NCBI GenBank assembly: GCA_036245805.1
Contig: BTRK01000003.1
Location: 42,611,215-42,675,214, forward strand
Length of the DNA: 64,000 nucleotides
From: Pristionchus mayeri
Taxonomy: Eukaryota; Nematoda; Chromadorea; Rhabditida; Neodiplogasteridae
Direction: 5' to 3'
Shown: positions 11,596-23,700 of the stretch, in pieces
Position numbering within the stretch: the first letter of the stretch is position 1
Layout of the letters: each line of letters starts with the position of its first letter
Position numbers and translations under genes: made by a program
The notes under the pieces: model-generated
Told to the model about the DNA's origin: nothing
What the model saw: only the letters and a program-made list of their open reading frames with translations
Database searches by the model: none

Positions 11596-12241
11596 GATGG
11601 CTTGACAAAGTGATATGAAACCTTGAATAGTGAGACCAATGACCACTCGTCATGATGATGCAATATAGATCGCGCATATCGATTGGGCTTGAATGGATCG
11701 ATTGCAAAGCCCATCACTTGGAGCTCTTTGGGGCCTGTTCGAGCCATAGCACGAGTTAGAGTTGAGATATCTGCAATTTCTGCCCTTGAACGATGCACAA
11801 CACTTTGGTTGACCGTTTCGCTTTAATTTTGATTTTTGTAATTAACATAAGCAATAGATATGCAGAGCAAATGTGAAATAGACAGCCACATAAACAACCT
11901 TGGAGAATTTGCGTGATTTTCTAAACCAAGTTTTACATATCATCAATATTAAACAACTCGTCGACATTGAAAGAATAACTTTCATATTGTCACGTTTTCG
12001 ATTTCCCTAATCCTATTTTTGTTCTCGAGATAATTCAATTATAAGCTCACACAATGGGTAATTTGCATTCAAATCACTCAATAAAATCCTCCCCCTTCCT
12101 CTCTACTCTCCATTCTCGACTATTTTTCTCATTTCGACCGGTTCTCTCTGCTCGTCTCCCCAAATCTGAGGTATGACCCTCGCACGCTACAGTATCCCTG
12201 GATTACCGTACCCGAGCTCGTCTCATTTTATTTCTCTCAGG
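11596..12241. other. Decayed transposon remainder and spacer
   Basis: 11596-11820 probably continues the decayed element at 9233, since the mariner interrupts it. From 11820 to 12241 there is AT-rich spacer and then a CT-rich stretch directly upstream of the next gene; TACAGTATCCCTGG near 12190 is a word that recurs in introns of this window. Confidence 0.4.
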
Positions 12242-15200
12242 ATGCTGACAAATACTATGCTGCGCGCACTCCTGTTGATGCTATGCACTCGGGATATATT
12301 CGCAGAATACCTCAGTAATTGATACATTTCACAAATAATGCTTAGTTTATCTTATCTTCAAGAATTTTGGTGGCATTTGATAATTTTGTATCTCATTTCA
12401 GTCTGCCATTTTGAAACTGGAGAAGGAGTCGACATCAGTGTTGATGCTGTTAAGACGGATCATTTCAAGTGTAAAGACCCAGTCTTTGACTTGTAGTGAG
12501 TGCGCTAACCATTTTCAAGCGATAATTATAGCAAAAAAACCATTAATAATATTCATATAAAAATATATTAGCATAATTATGATATCGTCAGCGTCGACGA
12601 TAAACAAGTGAACGGGGACGAGGTGACGTGCAATTCGAACGACGGCTGGAGGGATCCGCCGAGTGGAAAAAGTTAGGCTGCTATAGCTGTGCATCGAGAC
12701 ACCGCGACACGCGTTGAGTGCCGCCAAGGTGATTCAATAACATCACCACCTTTTCTAGAAATTGCTTCAATTTTCGCAATTCACATTAATCGAACTCAAT
12801 TTTCCGGTATATGTAAAAAAGTGCGACTTCGATCCAGATTTTTGTGTTTAGCGAAAAACATGAAAAAATATTGGATTTCGTTTTGCTTGTAAGATCAATT
12901 ACAGGTTCAGGTCTACCACGAAGCACGTATGATCAAGTCGAAGGGGTGAGCAGTAGGGTAGGCTAAACGATAGCGATATTGCGGGCCCGTAACTAGCGAG
13001 GGAGAGGTAGCGGGCCCGCTACCTATCGTTACATATCGTTACGTTAGCTTTCCAACGCGGACAGGGCCGCGGTCATCTCTTGGCCGCGCGCTCTATCCTC
13101 ACCGGGTCAGAGAGAGCGGGAGGAGGCGAGGGAGAGAGGCGGCGCAGGGGCGTGATACGTAGCGATATGTTGCGATATGTAGCGGGCCCGCTACCTCTCC
13201 CTCAGAGGTCACGGGCCCGCTATGGCGAGGCGCGTTTTAGCGGGCCCGTTATTATCGAAATACCAACACTAGTGAGCAGTCCGAAGTTATTTTCATGCAA
13301 GCCCTAATTTAGATGCAATTCAAAATGAATCATCTAAATTGTCACAGCTATCAGCAATCACTGCATGCGATAGAGTTCGTCCAGTGTATATCCGAGATCT
13401 AATGCTTGGCTGGCAGATACAATTCGACTCGATACTGGAATATCGACTGTGATCGGCCAAATCAGATGTGGAAGGGCGTCGAGACGGAAACCCGTTTAAT
13501 TTATGCAAAGAAGATCGCCGATACTTCAACTCCACTAGCTGCAAAATGCGTACCATGTGAGAACTTGATTCATTCACTGAGAAGGTATTTGTGGCACTTA
13601 GAGTAAATATTTGTGTTGATTATTATCCGAATTGAATTCATTTTCCACTCCAGACTGCGCATCATCCGGAAATGTAAACGTAAAAGGAGACCCTTTTTAT
13701 AAAACGGTTACCGTGACCTGCAAAGAAGCTAGTTCCGGGCTCTAGTGAGTTTATGTTATAAATATTATAATTGTAAAAATATCAAACAAACGGCCTTCTT
13801 TTCAGCTTTAATAATAAATATTTGGGAGGCGAAGCGAAATGTTCAATGACAATGGGGTGGTATACAGATGACGGCAAGATCTCGAATGACACAACGAGCA
13901 CAATGAAGTTCGATTGCATTGGTGAGAATAACTTAAAGGAGTGCTCCGGGGAATTCATACATGAAAACTCTCGCAACGAAAATTTAGCGCTCTCAAGTGA
14001 ATACGGTATTGGCTTGGCAATTAGCCAACAAATCGCAAACTGAAGCCTTCATTCGAGCCTCAGTTTCTTCCCCTTCTAATGTTTGTTTTTGATTTATTTT
14101 CATTATGCGTTTATTGAATTGTGATAATTTGATGCGTACTCTATCGATTTTTATAGCGTTAACTTACTTGAAGCACCAAAATCGTTCCATTTTCGACGTA
14201 GCAACGTAACGCGTTTTTCTGACCATTCTAAACGCGATTTTGATTGTTAACCGCGTTAAATAGCTGTTTTATTATAAAAATCGTTTCTTAGCATTTTTTT
14301 ATTAACAAACAGCTTTTCGACGCTGTAATTGACCCACTCGCCCTGCGCTGGAACCCCTTTGTTAGTTGATCGTGCTATTTTCCCACTCTCTTTGCTATCA
14401 TGTATTGTCGTTCCTGTTTATTCGGTATCTAATTATCGTGTTTCGATTATTTATCTTGGTTTATATCCAGAGCATCGCGAGGAGTTCAACATACGAGTGC
14501 GTGACCATGGAGAAGCGAAGAAGCGCAGGAAGGAATCGAATTGGCGGATTGCTAAAAGTGAGTCACCACTAGCACTTTTTCCTCACCCAATACCACGCAA
14601 GAGGCGTATCCAGATGGTTCTTATGATAACTCAGAATATGTAGGGTAATATTACAGTAAATATTCTCCTTAAAAAAGTATCCTACTACTGAGGTAATTCA
14701 CTTTTAGGAAGTAGGGTGAGAGTCTTACAAATAATTTAATTTTGCGACGCGAAAAATCGCACCAGAGACCATAGAACAACAAGAGAACAGACTTCCCACT
14801 CAATATATTGTATCTACTTCTAGGACGCCCCGACTCCTGGAGTGAAGAACATCACGGAAGGTATCGGCGGTGCGGCGAAGCGTTTACACTCAGGTACTTT
14901 TGTGGTTTTATTTATTTATTTCTAGCTCAAAATGCACTTACATTGCATTTGCGGAAAAATACTATATTCGTTTTTAAATCACCTTCGCAAGTGATGATGT
15001 TTCAGGACTCGTTGCTGGCGCCATCAAGATCTCGCTCGACAACGACAACTCGACAATCTGGTCGCTCTAGGTCAGCACTTTTCCTTGTTCAAGCTACTGT
15101 AGTTTCGTCTTTTTTTTCTTTTCTTGTTTTTCCCTTCCGTTTTGTCCTTTGTCATCATCTTGCCAATAGCATTTCCCTCTTGCAGTCGGAGAAAATCTCG

Positions 15201-17000
15201 TGCCTCTACGAGAAGCTGAATGTAATGCATCGCGCCTGGTGCCACCGCCTACAGGGACAAGGTACCACCCTGTTTCTTTTTTTTAAAATAATAAACTAGT
15301 CTGATTGAGCCCCCGTCTTTCGCGGGTGCTCCCGTGCCAGTAGAGTAGATTTCGCAATCACTCGTGGCGAAGCTTGCTCTGGTTCCTTCCAACCATTAGG
15401 TGGGCAATTCCTCATAAACTAGTCGGGATACTGGGAAACAGTGGTTGGGGAGTTGCCCACCTACTGGTTGGAAGATACTACTAGAGTGTTTACAAGCGCT
15501 CTCTGTTTCATGACCGATTGCATAATCCGAATAAACGCCATCACGCTGCGCTTTAAATATAAGTATATGATAGTGGAGGCATCATGCTTTCGATACTTGC
15601 ATGCCTTCGGTAAAATTGTTTAACTCCCCGCACAATTATCTACTTTCAGGGCGGTCAAGGCCGTGGGATTCGTCCAAGTTCAGAAGAACTTCGATCCTTG
15701 GAGATCGAATCTCGTGAAGGAATGGGACGTCGAAGAACACGGAAGAGCTAATGGAAACATGACTGCAACCACACGCACACTGGATCGACCATATTGTTTT
15801 ATTGTTTTTGTTGCACCACCTTGTTGTTTGCGATTATTTGTTGAATCCTCAAGTTGTTCTTTTATTGATGTTTTGAGTCAGTGATAAACAAAAACCATTG
15901 AATTCACTTTGAACTCGAAGGGAAGCCGACAATTTTTCTTACAGTAATCCAGAGTGAGTAAGGAAGGATGCTCTTCTAATAGTGCCACTAATTCCAATCT
16001 TTTACGTACTTCTTATTCTTCTACTGAGAAGGTGCTAAATAATATTCCTTTAGTAAAAGTGTTAGTTGTTTTTTTCCAGAGTTAACCCGTATTTGTTGGT
16101 GACCGTTGGATTTTGAGGGGAGATAGAGAACCGCAAACAGCCGACGCCCATCTGACCATGAGTCCTAGTGGATAAGGGATTTGTCTTGCGATCCGTCGGT
16201 CGTGGGTTCGACCCCACCCAAAGCTTCTATTTATTGCTAATGTATCTTCACTTTTCGAACACCTCTTCTTCCCCAGTACAGTATCCCAAATTTAAAACCT
16301 TTAGAATTTGCGCGCATTGCCTGCGCTGATTGCAAAGCTTTGAGAGGCCATAGCGACTCTTAGAGGCTTCTGTAGCATTTCGTACAAAGTGATCTGTGAT
16401 CGGATGAGTGTCCTCTACAACACCCTTTTGCCAGTTCGGGTTGCTGGACATTCCCCGGAGCACTCCTTTAAATATATCAGTACTGAATCAGTACTGAAGT
16501 TAGGAGGACAAATTGTTTTGTGGGAATAAAGTGTCTATAGTTATCCAATTGGCAACTACTGTATTGGCATGTGATTTACCCCCGGAAAATGCTCAATCTC
16601 AGAGCCATCGGAGTGTCCGGAAATCGATCAATTTCAGCCGCAGTCACTCTTCCCGCGCCTGCGACAATTTTGGAGACTGTCACGGACTAAGAGAACGCGC
16701 CCTGCTGAGCCTACAATTACTACCACGACTACTGTGAAACCAGTAACGGGCTCGAAAGGCGTAAATGGCAAAACAGAAAGTGAGTAACGTAAACCGGATT
16801 TCTTGTGAGGATTCCGAGATGCGAAATGTCATTTTTTAAGAAACACGTTACGACGGATCTAATTACGCCAGATCTGGAGTATGTTTAATCAGATTTAGAT
16901 ATAAAAAATAAATTACTAAATTAAGACTGCCGATCTGCCCCTCCTAATTGGCTTCTCGGTCGGAGGAATCGCTCTTCTGTTGCATCTCTAACTGCGAAGG
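12242..17000 (+). CDS. Secreted-domain, single-pass membrane protein with cysteine-rich repeats, interrupted
   Basis: Exon 12242-12314 encodes a signal peptide (MLTNTMLRALLLMLCTRD). Exons 12402-12495 and about 12592-12672 follow, then about 13409-13556, 13654-13735 and 13805-13921. They encode repeats with a common pattern: Cys, a GD/GE turn, a TC, an LY at the exon end, then a GW before an Asp/Asn-rich stretch (GDEVTCNSNDGWRDPPSG; KTVTVTCKEASSGLY; CSMTMGWYTDDGKIS). The layout recalls small disulfide domains of the CCP/sushi kind, but I cannot name the family. After a 2.5 kb transposon (13936-16468) the gene resumes with a Thr-rich stalk (PTITTTTTVKP) and a membrane helix (LPLLIGFSVGGIALLLHL). 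A TAA then falls just before the basic RRRKWIKRK tail, giving a truncated cytoplasmic end. One phase near 12672 is unresolved. It may be a decaying receptor-like gene. Confidence 0.5.
12960..13264. repeat. GC-rich palindromic element rich in CGGGCCCG
   Basis: Five copies of the self-complementary AGCGGGCCCGCT/GCGGGCCCGT word lie in 300 bp, in both orientations, with GGTAGC/GCTACC blocks between. The ends carry CGATAGCGATATTGCGGGCC and its rough complement GGGCCCGTTATTATCG. It lies in an intron of the cysteine-rich gene. Base composition is far from that of its surroundings. Confidence 0.55.
14507..15884 (+). CDS. Unrecognised small multi-exon gene or cargo inside the family C element
   Basis: Candidate exons with GT/AG borders: about 14507-14558 (MEKRRSAGRNRIGGLLK), 14823-14890 (DAPTPGVKNITEGIGGAAKR), 15006-15070, 15186-15261 (SEKISCLYEKLNVMHRAWCH) and 15651-15884. 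The first two join in phase to a Gly/Ala-containing amphipathic stretch. The third ends at TAG in the best frame, and the frame of the last exon is unclear, so the product is either truncated or a pseudogene. I do not recognise the protein. Its location wholly inside a TA-flanked element suggests captured host sequence. Confidence 0.35.
16152..16223 (+). pseudogene. tRNA-like sequence (tRNA-derived, degenerate)
   Basis: Has a good A box (TAGTGGATAAG) and B box (GGGTTCGACCCC) at the right spacing, so it resembles a tRNA-Arg-type gene. The acceptor stem does not pair and the anticodon stem is poor, so it is probably a tRNA-derived repeat head rather than a functional tRNA. Confidence 0.5.
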
Positions 17001-17574
17001 CGAAAGTGGATAAAAAGAAAAATCGATCCCAAACAAACCGATTTTGGGCACATATCATGTGAATCTAGCAGATGCATTCTGAATAAAGTTTGCTTCGTCA
17101 AAAAGTAACGATGAATACAATCAAATAGAACACTCTAGGGCAATCGTGGTTCGTGTTCTTGGTGAACATATTTAAGACGCATCATTTAGTCGTTGAAAGT
17201 TTGAATGACTTTTTTAAAATGTTCTCGAAAAAAAACGAGAAATCGAGAAATTTGAGTAACTGATAAACGGGAAATGTTCATCCCTGTTATTGTCGTAAGG
17301 GAGAGTAGATGATGAAAGAAGCGGCCATATTTTCAGGGAGAGATTCTACTGTAGGTAAAAGCTGATCACTGATCAATGATCAATGGAATGGAGTCCATAC
17401 TATGGACCCCTTACAACTGTTCCCCCCCTTGATATCGCGATGGTCTCAAGAGAACGATTGGTCCTCTCTGGTGTCTCTCCCATCTCTGTCATCTCAACCT
17501 ATGAAGAGTACCACCCCATCCTCACATGTGCACAATTGCCTGACGTGATAAATATCGATTGATTGATTGACTGA
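17001..17574. other. Spacer
   Basis: AT-rich at first, then a CTC-rich patch at 17400-17520. No supported gene. Confidence 0.4.
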
Positions 17575-18612
17575 TCAATATCACGCCTCTCATGAGAAAA
17601 TCGAGCTGAGTCTGGGAATGGACTGAAATTCGGGAATTTGGTTCTAACCAGTTTTGGCGATCTTGAGGCATTCATGGTTGACCCCCAAAGTTTCATTGTG
17701 CATGTTTCATTTTGAAGCTCCCTACAGAGGGCCGGATACCTTGAGCCTTAACTTTGAATGCGTATATCGTTGTTAGAGTGAAAGATATCCGAAAAATATC
17801 CTATGAGCGACCCCCACTGATTATTCAAGCTCTATCGATTCATATATCTTAGATAGCCTAAATGTTAGTTTTAACCGACTTATAGTAAAAGCACTTTTCT
17901 CAAAAGTCTAGGTGAAATAGCAGCTGGAATTTTCACAGTGTGTGCATCTCAACGAGAGCTTTCGATTGAATGGCTTGAGCAAAAAATATCAGAACCTGGT
18001 TGCGACTTGTGCCCTTTTTAGTTTTCCTAATCGTTTGAACTTAATTTTCAACAGTATGATCGAAATAAATCGATCATTCTTGACGGCGCTCCGCGATAAG
18101 AGTGGTGTGAGAAGGAATTAATGTGTTGAAAATTAAGTTCAAACGATTAGGAAAACTAAAAAGGGCACAAGTCGCAACCAGGTTCTGATATTTTTGCTCA
18201 AGCCATTCAATCGAAAGCTCTCGTTGAGATGCACACACTGTGAAAATTCCAGCTGCTATTTCACCTAGACTTTTGAGAAAAGTGCTTTTACTATAAGTCG
18301 GTTAAACCTAACATTTAGGCTATCTAAGATATATGAATCGATAGAGCTTGAATAATCAGTGGGGGTCACTCATAGGATATTTTTCGGATAACTTTCACTC
18401 TAACAACGATATGCGCATTCAAAGTTAAGGCTCAAGGTATCCGACCTTCTGTAGGGAGCTTCAAAATGAAACATGCACAATGAATCTTTGGGGGTCAGCC
18501 AGGCATGCCTCAAGATCACCAACACTGGTCAGAACCAAATTTCCATATTTCCCTCCATTCCCTAAAATTTCGATTGCAGCACGATTCTCTCTCGAGAGGC
18601 GTGATATAGGAG
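17575..18612. repeat. Long foldback (about 0.5 kb arms, 70 bp loop)
   Basis: The left arm runs from about CAATATCACGCCTCTC (17575) to GAACTTAATTTTCAACA near 18053. The right arm is its near-complement, starting TGTTGAAAATTAAGTTC near 18123 and ending GAGAGGCGTGATAT at 18612. Arms differ by scattered substitutions (for example AAAGTTTCATT versus AAAGATTCATT), which argues against a simple assembly fold. No coding capacity. Confidence 0.8.
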
Positions 18613-18951
18613 GTAATTGCTCTTCTTCTATTGACCAAATATCAGAGCATTAAAGGGGAATGAGCCGCGTGATCATGGTCGATTGCGCAACGATGTTCCA
18701 TGACTTCTGAATCACATCTATTCTCACCACCAAATGATCACTTATTAATATCTCCGTAACTCGCTCCTTTCAATCACAGCTAAGCGCTCAATAGAGTGTG
18801 GCAATAGTAGCGATCGACCTCTCATTGTGAGGAGAGGCGGAGAGAGGCACGCGCGAAACTCCGCCCCCTCTCCCTCTCTTTCGCTTGTTTCTGCCACGGC
18901 GTGTCTAGAGAGCAGCGCGCCTACGAGAATGTTCCTCTCGCCCTCAGCTTC

Positions 18952-19059
18952 GATTTTAACCCAGTATCTCAAGGTACGCTTGGGCATCTGACCAGATATT
19001 CTCTGTGTTAGAGAACCAACAGTTTTTGGGCAGCTCTGAGGGGGATCTCCCGAGAGCAA
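18952..19059 (+). ncRNA. SL2: SL2-class spliced-leader RNA, copy 2 (variant first bases)
   Basis: Same architecture as the copy at 8384: leader ending TATCTCAAG, donor GTACGC at 18974, Sm site AGTTTTTGG at 19021-19029, 3' hairpin to 19057. The leader begins GATTTTAACC rather than GGTTTTAACC, so a substitution sits at its second base. The conserved upstream block is present from about 18790. Its 3' flank (GGAAATATGAAAACTTCAAT) is shared with the copy at 20635, showing the two derive from one duplication. Confidence 0.75.
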
Positions 19060-19936
19060 TAAACAAGGCGATTTGGCTTAGGTTCATTCTGGAAATATGA
19101 AAACTTCAATGCATTGAGAGCGCTTGCTTCGCCCACTTGGTTTTCATAGAAGAAACGTTTCGCAAAAGTGATGACGGTTGACTTTTTTAAAAAGTCAACC
19201 GTCATCTTTAAAAAGTTACCCAACAAGCGTGCAAAATTTTTAAATTGGCGCCTGAACAATACCTTACCACGAATTGCATGAACATGCACTAAGTACCGTA
19301 ATTTAAAATGCGCGGTTTGTTTAAATATTGTTTAATCGATTATGTGGGCTTAATATTGAAGTTTTTGCTGTTGAAATATATATTTCTGCAACCGGGCGAG
19401 AAGCGAGGATGAATTTGATATAGAACCGGGCTTGTGAACGCTAATTAGTACACACAAAGTATTCATGTTTTAAACCTCGCGGGAAAATCGGTCTTGGTCA
19501 GGGTTGCGCAACACATGTTTTGAGGTCGATTCTGTGACTAATTATTGATTTTCTGATTTTATTAGTATTGCATTTCTACTAGTCTCTTTTATGTCTATCA
19601 GTTTCAGGAATAAAAATATAGGCCATTTTGACGGTTGTTAGGTAACTTTAAGCTTGTTTTGATACCTTTATTGTTGGTCAAGGGTTCACGAGTGTTTGTT
19701 TTCTAATTAGAAGCACTCGACAGCATGGCTCGCAACGAAGAATAAGACAATGAAAAATGAAACTAAATGTGTGATAAAACATTAATTATTGGATGAGAAA
19801 TGCTGTGAGAACGAGCAATTGCAAAAAATATCAAAGAGCAACCAAAAACTGGCCGAACATCATCATCATTTTATCCAGGTCGAAGGCATACAATATGGGT
19901 CTATACAGACAAAACAAAGGAAACGATTGGGATCAT
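19060..19936. other. Spacer with a short perfect hairpin
   Basis: A hairpin GATGACGGTTGACTTTTT/AAAAAGTCAACCGTCATC lies at 19168-19206. The rest is AT-rich, with no supported gene. Confidence 0.45.
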
Positions 19937-20606
19937 TTATCTTCTATTCCACGTAGTAAAATCTTCTCTCCACGCGGGGCGGGGTCTGGATATGCTGTTC
20001 TCTCTTTCCAGAGATCTCGATTCAGAGTGTGTCTCTCTGTCAATCCTTTCGTCGAGAAATCTTGCCTGATTCCTTTCATCCAACTCATCTTGGGTCTCCC
20101 CACTGGTCGCCTTCCAGTTGGCTGATATTGGAGTATCCTTTGGCATGGATGATATCTCTATCTCTTCTCTTGATATGCCCATACCACCGCAATCTTTTCT
20201 CCCTCACTTTATCGACGATCGATGCGATACCAAGTCTTTCTCTGACTCTTTCATTACGTACTCGATCTCTCATACTTATCCGACAGATCCATCTAGCCAT
20301 TTTCATCGCAGCCACACTCAGTCTATCCTCCAATCCAACTGTGAGTGCCCAGTTCTCGCTTCCGTACATCATTGCAGGACGGATTATCGATCTATAGACT
20401 TTGCCTTTTAATCGGATCCGAACTCTCTTATCGTGGAGGACACCACTACAAGCATTGAACTTGGCCCAACCAGTTCTTATTCGGTTGCTCACATCTCTGT
20501 CTGACCCTCTCTGTCTTAACAAGAAGCAAATAATTGATAGTGAGTACAACGATCCCCAAAGTTTGAGCTCCAGGAGATGATTTTGAACGATTGTGCCATC
20601 TCTCAT
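19937..20606 (-). mobile_element. RTE-type non-LTR retrotransposon, 3' end of the reverse transcriptase ORF
   Basis: Minus-strand frame contains DVSNRIRTGWAKF, SGVLHDKRV, KGKVYRSIIRPAMMYGSE, MKMARWICRISMRDRVRN and EKRLRWYGHIKRRD in the correct order. This is the familiar C-terminal end of RTE/nematode LINE polyproteins, after the RT catalytic core. The core itself and the endonuclease are missing, as expected for a 5'-truncated insertion. A CATCATCATCATTTT tail follows its 3' side near 19860. Confidence 0.8.
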
Positions 20607-20634
20607 CTTGAATCTGACGTTCTAACGGAGACAG

Positions 20635-20741
20635 CGTTTTAACCCAGTATCTCAAGGTACGCTTGGGCATCTGACCAGATATTCTCTGTGTTAGAGAACC
20701 AACAGTTTTTGGGTAGCTCTGAGGGGATCTCCCGAGAGCAA
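20635..20741 (+). ncRNA. SL2: SL2-class spliced-leader RNA, copy 3 (promoterless)
   Basis: Leader body, donor, second stem, Sm site (20704-20712) and 3' hairpin are all present. The first leader base is C instead of G, and the sequence just upstream is unrelated to the conserved block of the other copies: it is the LINE fragment ending at 20606. It is therefore likely a truncated, silent copy. One G is missing in the 3' hairpin run. Confidence 0.7.
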
Positions 20742-23700
20742 TAAACGAGCGATTTGGTTCAGGTTCTTTCTGGAAATATGAAAACTTCAATGGGTTGAGA
20801 ACGCATGCTTCGCCCACTCGGAGTTTTCATACAAAAAAGTAAAGATGAAGGGAGAGAGGGATGGAAGTATGAATTTTATGCATGTTTGATACCTTTATTG
20901 TTAGGCGATGAAGAGAAAATGCTTTTCACGACTGCATGCTAATTAGAAAGATTCCCAATACAATGGTTTTTTTCCTCATCTTGATAAGTCCTGTATGAAT
21001 CTACCGTTGTATTCATGCGATTTTTTGCTGAAAAGGGAATGGTCATTGCGCAAGGTGAAATTATGAAAAGTGACATATCTAATGTTCATATATGCCATGA
21101 GGACGTGGTGAGAATGTGTTCACAATATTTGAACTCTGTAGGGAAACGAATAATTAGACAATGAACGAAATGAAACTGCAATGTGTGATGATACTTGCAT
21201 AATTGGAGGAGACAAGCTGTGAGAAGGAGCAAAAACGTCGAAGAGAAACCAAAAATAATAGACGAATGGGAACCAGTGTGGAAATCATTCATAGTGAGAA
21301 CAATGATAGCGAATGAAACAGTAATTGGAGTATCTATTTCAGAGAATGGAACGATTGGAGAGAAATTCACTTGGAGCTCTTTGGGGGCCTTCCACGGCGC
21401 CGTTTCACATTCACGTTGGTGGACAAAGCAGTAGTCGAGGAAGAGGGGGGAATCTAGAAGACATAAATTTGTTGTCGCTTTATGGCAGATTGTGCCGTCT
21501 CTCTTTACTCATTTAAGTGCCTAATGCAGCTATTGTTGAAGAAGATAAGTTGCACTGACCAGTGTTGCATGCGTCATCTGGTCGGTGATTCTCTTCCCCT
21601 TGGTTATTTCCGTGTATTCCGACTGAAGTTTTGTGAACTTCGTGGAGTGCTCCTGGAATCAATTTGATTGTATTTTTTCGCCCTAAATCGGACTAAATTG
21701 GCACAAAGGGAATGTGCGACCGAATATCAGGGACTGATGCCAAGATATAAGTGAGATGGAGTAAGAGGAGGAGGAGGGGGGGGGGGGTGGGCCAATTATC
21801 CAAGAAGTGCCTTTAAATTATATATTTCAACTTTATTTTCCAAACCTCTTTAATGTGATCTAGCAGTCCACGTCTGCCCTTGAACGATCGAGAAGAGCTG
21901 GGGCACTCGAGGCAGAACCGCCGTACTGCATAAGGCATTAATATATAAAATAAGGCATTAATATATTAATTATAATTATAATATTAATAAAATTAATTGA
22001 GTATACATTCAAACTCATAATATATCACTTTACTTACATGACTTGAATGATCTAGTGCCCCTCTTTTGTTTATGCACCTCTCCTCACAATTTGTTCATAC
22101 ATTATGCACTCGACGAAGCACAATTGTGGTGTACGTGAAATAAAATAATAATAGGGTGCTGCATCATTTTAGAACTCTTTGTTTTTGAACTCAGTGATTA
22201 ATTTGGAACACATTATTTTTCACCTTTCAAAATGAAAAAAAATGATTCAGCTCCTAATAATAGTTATGGTTACCGAATTCTCTTTTGCCTTCTCTGATGC
22301 CAAGCCGCTGTGACAGGAATCGTTCGACTTCAGAGAGCCGTGTTGTCCACGATGAATAATAGACATCGTAGTGGTTCTGAAAGCTTATAGTTTATCCGAG
22401 GATTTTTGAGATGAGCTCTGGAGAATCGATTGGAAGTAATTAATATTGCAAAATATGCAACAGATGCTATATTTTCGCGATATTTTTCCTGAATTTTACT
22501 CACTCTAACGTAGTGAAGTTTTCTGCTGGACGAGCAGCCATACACTAGCTCATCGCACACGGGGCATCGGGCCTTCTCCTTGGTGTATCTCGTCCAGAAT
22601 GTCAAGTCTGAAGTAAAAAACTAATATCAATGAGAACTATTTTGCGTAATATCCGATATTTCCCTTACGTCGGCTTTTATCGACTTCTCTCATGCACGTT
22701 CCTTCGATTGGTGGGGTTGTGCCATCATTAGGAGTTGCTGCAGGTGCTGCAACTGCAGCAGGTGATGGCTACAAATGTTGGAGTAAGGAGAGATAATAAT
22801 ATCGTATCCATAACATAAATTCGAAAGTGACGTAAACTTGCCGTTGAAATTGAGCCTCCATTGTTCGCACTCTTTACCAATTCGAGGAATTGCTTCTGAA
22901 ATGGCAATGTATTGTTAGGAAATTTTTGCCCCTATTCATGGTTTCGCACTGCTCCCCTCAAATCGAGAAAAAAATGAATGGGGTTCATGGCCTGAAAACA
23001 TCTCGCCGCCAGTGTTGGGCAACTATGGCCGGGATACAAGAAATGTTCACAGGAGCGAGATCGAAAAAGGGCCTAAGAAGATCCCTTGGTGCGTTTCGTC
23101 GGCATGTAATTAAGAAATATGCTCTATCCTGAACATAAATAAGCGAGGTCGGATAATGAGACTTGTTGGGATGTACCTCTTCTGGATTGAAAATTTCAAA
23201 ACAAGCCCAACTTCTGTTCCTCGCCGAAGCTTCCGATTTATGAGAGAATCTGCGCATCCACACTGCTGCCGGTGACGGAAGTATCGTTCGTCGGCGTTGT
23301 CATGGATACAGTGGAAGGGGTTGTGGTAGCCTGAAATAGCTGCTGTAAAGCAATTAAAGATATGTGAGTATCGGAAAGTAAAATAGGGTCTGTGCCACAA
23401 GTATCGCACTTATGGTCAAGGAGAAGAGAAAATAGTTGAATTCCCGCAATTTGGGGGATTAAAACTATCTCGAGCTAGGTACTTGATTTTTGGAATTTGG
23501 TGTGTACAAGCAATTTGCACCCCATATTCCAAGTGTCAACTGTCACAATGGGAGCCGAGATACGCAATTGTGGGAATTCAAATATTTCATCTTCTCCTCG
23601 ATCTTTCCACACCATTACTCACAGCTGTCGGAAGGGGTTGCTGCACATTTGCAGCAAGTGCTGCAGCTGGCACAGGCTGCAGCTGGAAGCCCTGCTCCTG

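Larger units (their letters stand above)
13936..16468. mobile_element. Long relative of MITE family C (2.5 kb) with internal exons
   Basis: TA-flanked (13934-13935, 16469-16470). The left end AAGGAGTGCTCCGGGG and the right end CCCCGGAGCACTCCTT are those of family C. The right 200 bp also match the short copies (CGTACAAAGTGATCTGTGATC; GTCCTCTACAACACCC). The middle is not in the short copies and contains spliced-looking exons (14507-15884) and a tRNA-like stretch. It inserted in the cysteine-rich gene just after the donor at 13921. No transposase was recognised inside. Confidence 0.6.
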
